A stretch of DNA of 64,000 nucleotides from assembly GCF_030413595.1 (NCBI RefSeq), contig NZ_CP129238.1, forward strand, positions 2,356,001 through 2,420,000, given 5' to 3'. Shown in pieces: positions 61,972 through 64,000 of the stretch. A model generated the notes under the pieces. The model did not search any database, had not been told where the DNA came from, and worked only from the letters and a program-made list of their open reading frames with translations. Numbering within the stretch: position 1 is the first letter of the stretch; every line of letters starts with the position of its first letter. This DNA is from Planococcus liqunii. Its GTDB lineage: Bacteria > Bacillota > Bacilli > Bacillales_A > Planococcaceae. The translations under genes and the position numbers were made by a program.

Positions 61972-62805
61972 TTAGTTATTTCTCGGCCTTGCCCCAAGCG
62001 CTCTTTCCATTCCCCCTGGACGAATAGCATTTGGATAATTGCTTCGTGCCAATTGGAAGATCTCACTGACCAATTCCTCCAATACCTTTACGCTTTCCTG
62101 CGGATCTCCCAGCAAAACCGATGCAAAGCGTTCCAAACCATTTTCCGGCAAAATGTTCATTTTCCCGAGTGAATGGTTCTGCCATTTAAAAGCTGGATGG
62201 TGGACGAATTCTCCGTTCAGCGCAAACAAGATTCCCATCAATTTAATTTCAACTGCCACAAAGGTTTGGTACAGCATCAGCCAGTCGTGCCGGGCTACGA
62301 GTGCTTCGCGGTTTTGCCACCGGCTGCCGAGTTCGGCATTTTCCTGAATCATCGCTCTAGCAAGATCTTTCGGATACTGCTCAATTTGCTGCTTCAGTTT
62401 TAAAATCGGCTTTATCCCTTTAAGCGGCACACCGTCTTGAATAGTTGCGAGCAGCACTTGCTTATCATAGTCTGTTTCAAACTTCGCCGTGACATCTTCA
62501 ATGTATTGAATGGCTGTACTTGATAGGAAACTGCTGATTTCCAGTTTGACAGTTTCAACCGTATAAGTTTCAGCCCATTCATCGTCTTCATAAGGATGAA
62601 AGTCAAGAAGCTTGCCGGAGAGCCTGGCAATCGGCTCTTTCCGGTCCCTGTCAGCCGGAGCTTCTTTCCAAAAAATAAACAGTTCGATGTCTGAGAATTC
62701 GTCATGCAGCCCGCGCGCAACGGATCCGCCGAGCAAAACAGACTCAACTTTCAGATTTTCTATATAAATCGCAGCTGCTCGCTTCGCCAAATCCATTAAC
62801 TCCAT
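61972..62805 (-). CDS. Nucleotidyltransferase-domain protein
   Basis: 277 residues with LLGGSVARGLHDEFSDIELFIFW near residue 23 (GGSxxRG...SDxEL), the minimal pol-beta-type transferase motif, and a helical C-terminal domain. Could modify tRNA, protein or a small molecule. GGAG upstream of the ATG. Follows proS. Confidence 0.78.
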   Translation of the reverse strand: MELMDLAKRAAAIYIENLKVESVLLGGSVARGLHDEFSDIELFIFWKEAPADRDRKEPIARLSGKLLDFHPYEDDEWAETYTVETVKLEISSFLSSTAIQYIEDVTAKFETDYDKQVLLATIQDGVPLKGIKPILKLKQQIEQYPKDLARAMIQENAELGSRWQNREALVARHDWLMLYQTFVAVEIKLMGILFALNGEFVHHPAFKWQNHSLGKMNILPENGLERFASVLLGDPQESVKVLEELVSEIFQLARSNYPNAIRPGGMERALGARPRNN

Positions 62806-62842
62806 TTGGTTTTCTCCATTTCTTGTTTAGCTCTCTCATCAA

Positions 62843-64000
62843 TTAATATGCTTTTGCCCAAATGACGAGCTGCTCCGCTCCTTCGCCGCAGCAGACGCAG
62901 GTTTCTGACAGGCGTTCCTGCTCGAACGGAATGCAGCGGGATGTCGCCTGCGTTTCTTCTTTAATTCGGTCCTCGCACGCTTGTTTCCCGCACCACATCG
63001 CTTCGATAAATCCGCCTTCTTTCGCCAGTGTTTCCTTAAACTCTTCCATTGATTCAACAGCATGGGTTTTATTGATCCGGTGCTGCAGGGCTTTGTCATA
63101 CAGATTTTTTTGGATATCTTCCAGCAGCCGCGCGAGCTCCGTCTCCAAATTCTGCTGTTCAACCGTCAATTTCTCGCCTGTGTCTCTTCTGACTAACACC
63201 ACTTTGTTTTCTTCAATGTCCCGTGGCCCGATTTCTAGGCGGACCGGAATGCCTTTCATTTCCGATTCGCTGAACTTCCATCCCGGCTTTTTATCGCTGG
63301 CGTCGATGCCGACGCGGAATTTCGATTTTAATGCCTGCTGCAGTTCATACGCTGCATCCAAGACTCCTTCTTTATGCTGGGCAATCGGCACAACCAGCAC
63401 TTGAGTCGGTGCGACGGCTGGAGGCAGGACCAGCCCTTTGTCATCGCCGTGCACCATAATCATGGCGCCTATGATGCGCGTAGTGAAGCCCCAGGAGGTC
63501 TGGTGGACCGTCTGCAGTTTGCCGTCCCGGTCCAAAAATTCAATGCCAAAGGCTTTTGCGAAACCTGTGCCTAAATTATGCGAAGTTCCGGATTGCAGCG
63601 CTTTGCCATCGTGCATCAAACTTTCAATCGTGTACGTGTATTTCGCGCCGGCGAATTTCTCTTTTTCCGTTTTTTGTCCTTTGACGACCGGAATGGCCAG
63701 CACCCGTTCACAAATATCCGCATAAACTTCTAGCATTTTCACGGTTTCTTCGTGGGCATCCTGGTCCGTTTCATGGCATGTATGGCCTTCCTGCCATAAG
63801 AATTCAAGCGTCCGCAAAAACGGCCGGGTGGTTTTTTCCCAGCGGACGACATTCGCCCACTGGTTGTATAGCTTTGGCAAGTCGCGGTATGAATGGATGA
63901 TGTTCTTGTAATGCTCGGCAAACAGCACTTCTGAAGTCGGGCGGATGCACAGGCGTTCCGCTAATTCTTCATCGCCGCCGTGCGTTACCCAAGCCACTTC
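62843..64000 (-). CDS. proS: Prolyl-tRNA synthetase, archaeal/eukaryotic type (5' part missing)
   Basis: The C-terminal 386 codons are visible; the frame is open to the window edge. Class II motifs: [15 protein letters not shown] (motif 2 region), [14 protein letters not shown], and the motif 3 region; then an anticodon-binding domain ([15 protein letters not shown]) and a C-terminal zinc-type tail (CGKQACED...CVCCGEGAE), which marks the archaeal-type ProRS found in many Bacilli as a second enzyme. Confidence 0.93.
   Translation of the reverse strand, partial: EVAWVTHGGDEELAERLCIRPTSEVLFAEHYKNIIHSYRDLPKLYNQWANVVRWEKTTRPFLRTLEFLWQEGHTCHETDQDAHEETVKMLEVYADICERVLAIPVVKGQKTEKEKFAGAKYTYTIESLMHDGKALQSGTSHNLGTGFAKAFGIEFLDRDGKLQTVHQTSWGFTTRIIGAMIMVHGDDKGLVLPPAVAPTQVLVVPIAQHKEGVLDAAYELQQALKSKFRVGIDASDKKPGWKFSESEMKGIPVRLEIGPRDIEENKVVLVRRDTGEKLTVEQQNLETELARLLEDIQKNLYDKALQHRINKTHAVESMEEFKETLAKEGGFIEAMWCGKQACEDRIKEETQATSRCIPFEQERLSETCVCCGEGAEQLVIWAKAY

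Overview
The window looks like the chromosome of a low-to-mid GC Firmicute of the Planococcaceae, most likely a non-sporulating Planococcus or Planomicrobium (inference). Many proteins resemble Bacillus subtilis orthologues along their whole length (Fur, RibT, YpdA, Cmk, Fer, Fni, PrsW), and the order of genes from 1 to about 37.2 kb follows one long B. subtilis segment from mtrB-folE-hup to nudF-yqkF. The sporulation genes that interrupt that segment in B. subtilis (spoIVA, ypeB-sleB, dacB-spmAB, dacF-spoIIA-spoVA, spoIIM) are all absent.

Layout: 0-9.5 kb holds mtrB, folE, hup, yphF-yphE, gpsA, der, fni, an S1-domain protein, plsC, cmk and prsW. 9.7-17 kb holds ansA, the bacillithiol-disulfide reductase ypdA, a phosphoesterase, a CBS protein, a LysM protein, recQ-ypbB and ferredoxin. 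17.2-26.1 kb holds ribU under an FMN riboswitch, sigX-rsiX and resABC/resDE (cytochrome c assembly and its two-component system). 26.2-37.2 kb holds rluB, scpBA, ypuF, ribT, lysA with an overlapping 34-codon ORF, pdp-drm, xerD, fur, nudF and yqkF.

From 37.2 kb the content becomes accessory. A thioredoxin reductase gene diverges from a thioredoxin-like gene whose first active-site cysteine codon is TGA. Then come a zinc-ribbon membrane protein, rtcB, guaC, and a 10-kb catabolic block (43-53.6 kb). In that block a four-gene 2-oxoacid/acetoin-type dehydrogenase operon with a SorC-family regulator lies beside a glucitol-type PTS operon carrying a SAF-domain oxidoreductase. Both operon promoters carry the same palindromic 35-bp element, and the PTS promoter also has a cre site in its spacer, so the two operons probably form one regulon.

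The last section (53.7-64 kb) holds a GrdB-family protein read through an in-frame TGA (UGTC motif), a decayed YtkA/FixH-like pseudogene, the RNA-repair pair pnkp-hen1, two nucleotidyltransferases, a CPCC protein and the 3' part of an archaeal-type proS.

The most notable observation is that two unrelated redox proteins have TGA exactly at the first position of a CxxC motif. Each TGA is followed by a hairpin whose apical-loop G is the 27th nucleotide after it, the geometry expected of a bacterial SECIS element. This organism therefore probably makes selenoproteins, including a thioredoxin-like one encoded next to a thioredoxin reductase. The selABCD genes are not in the window, so this remains to be proved.
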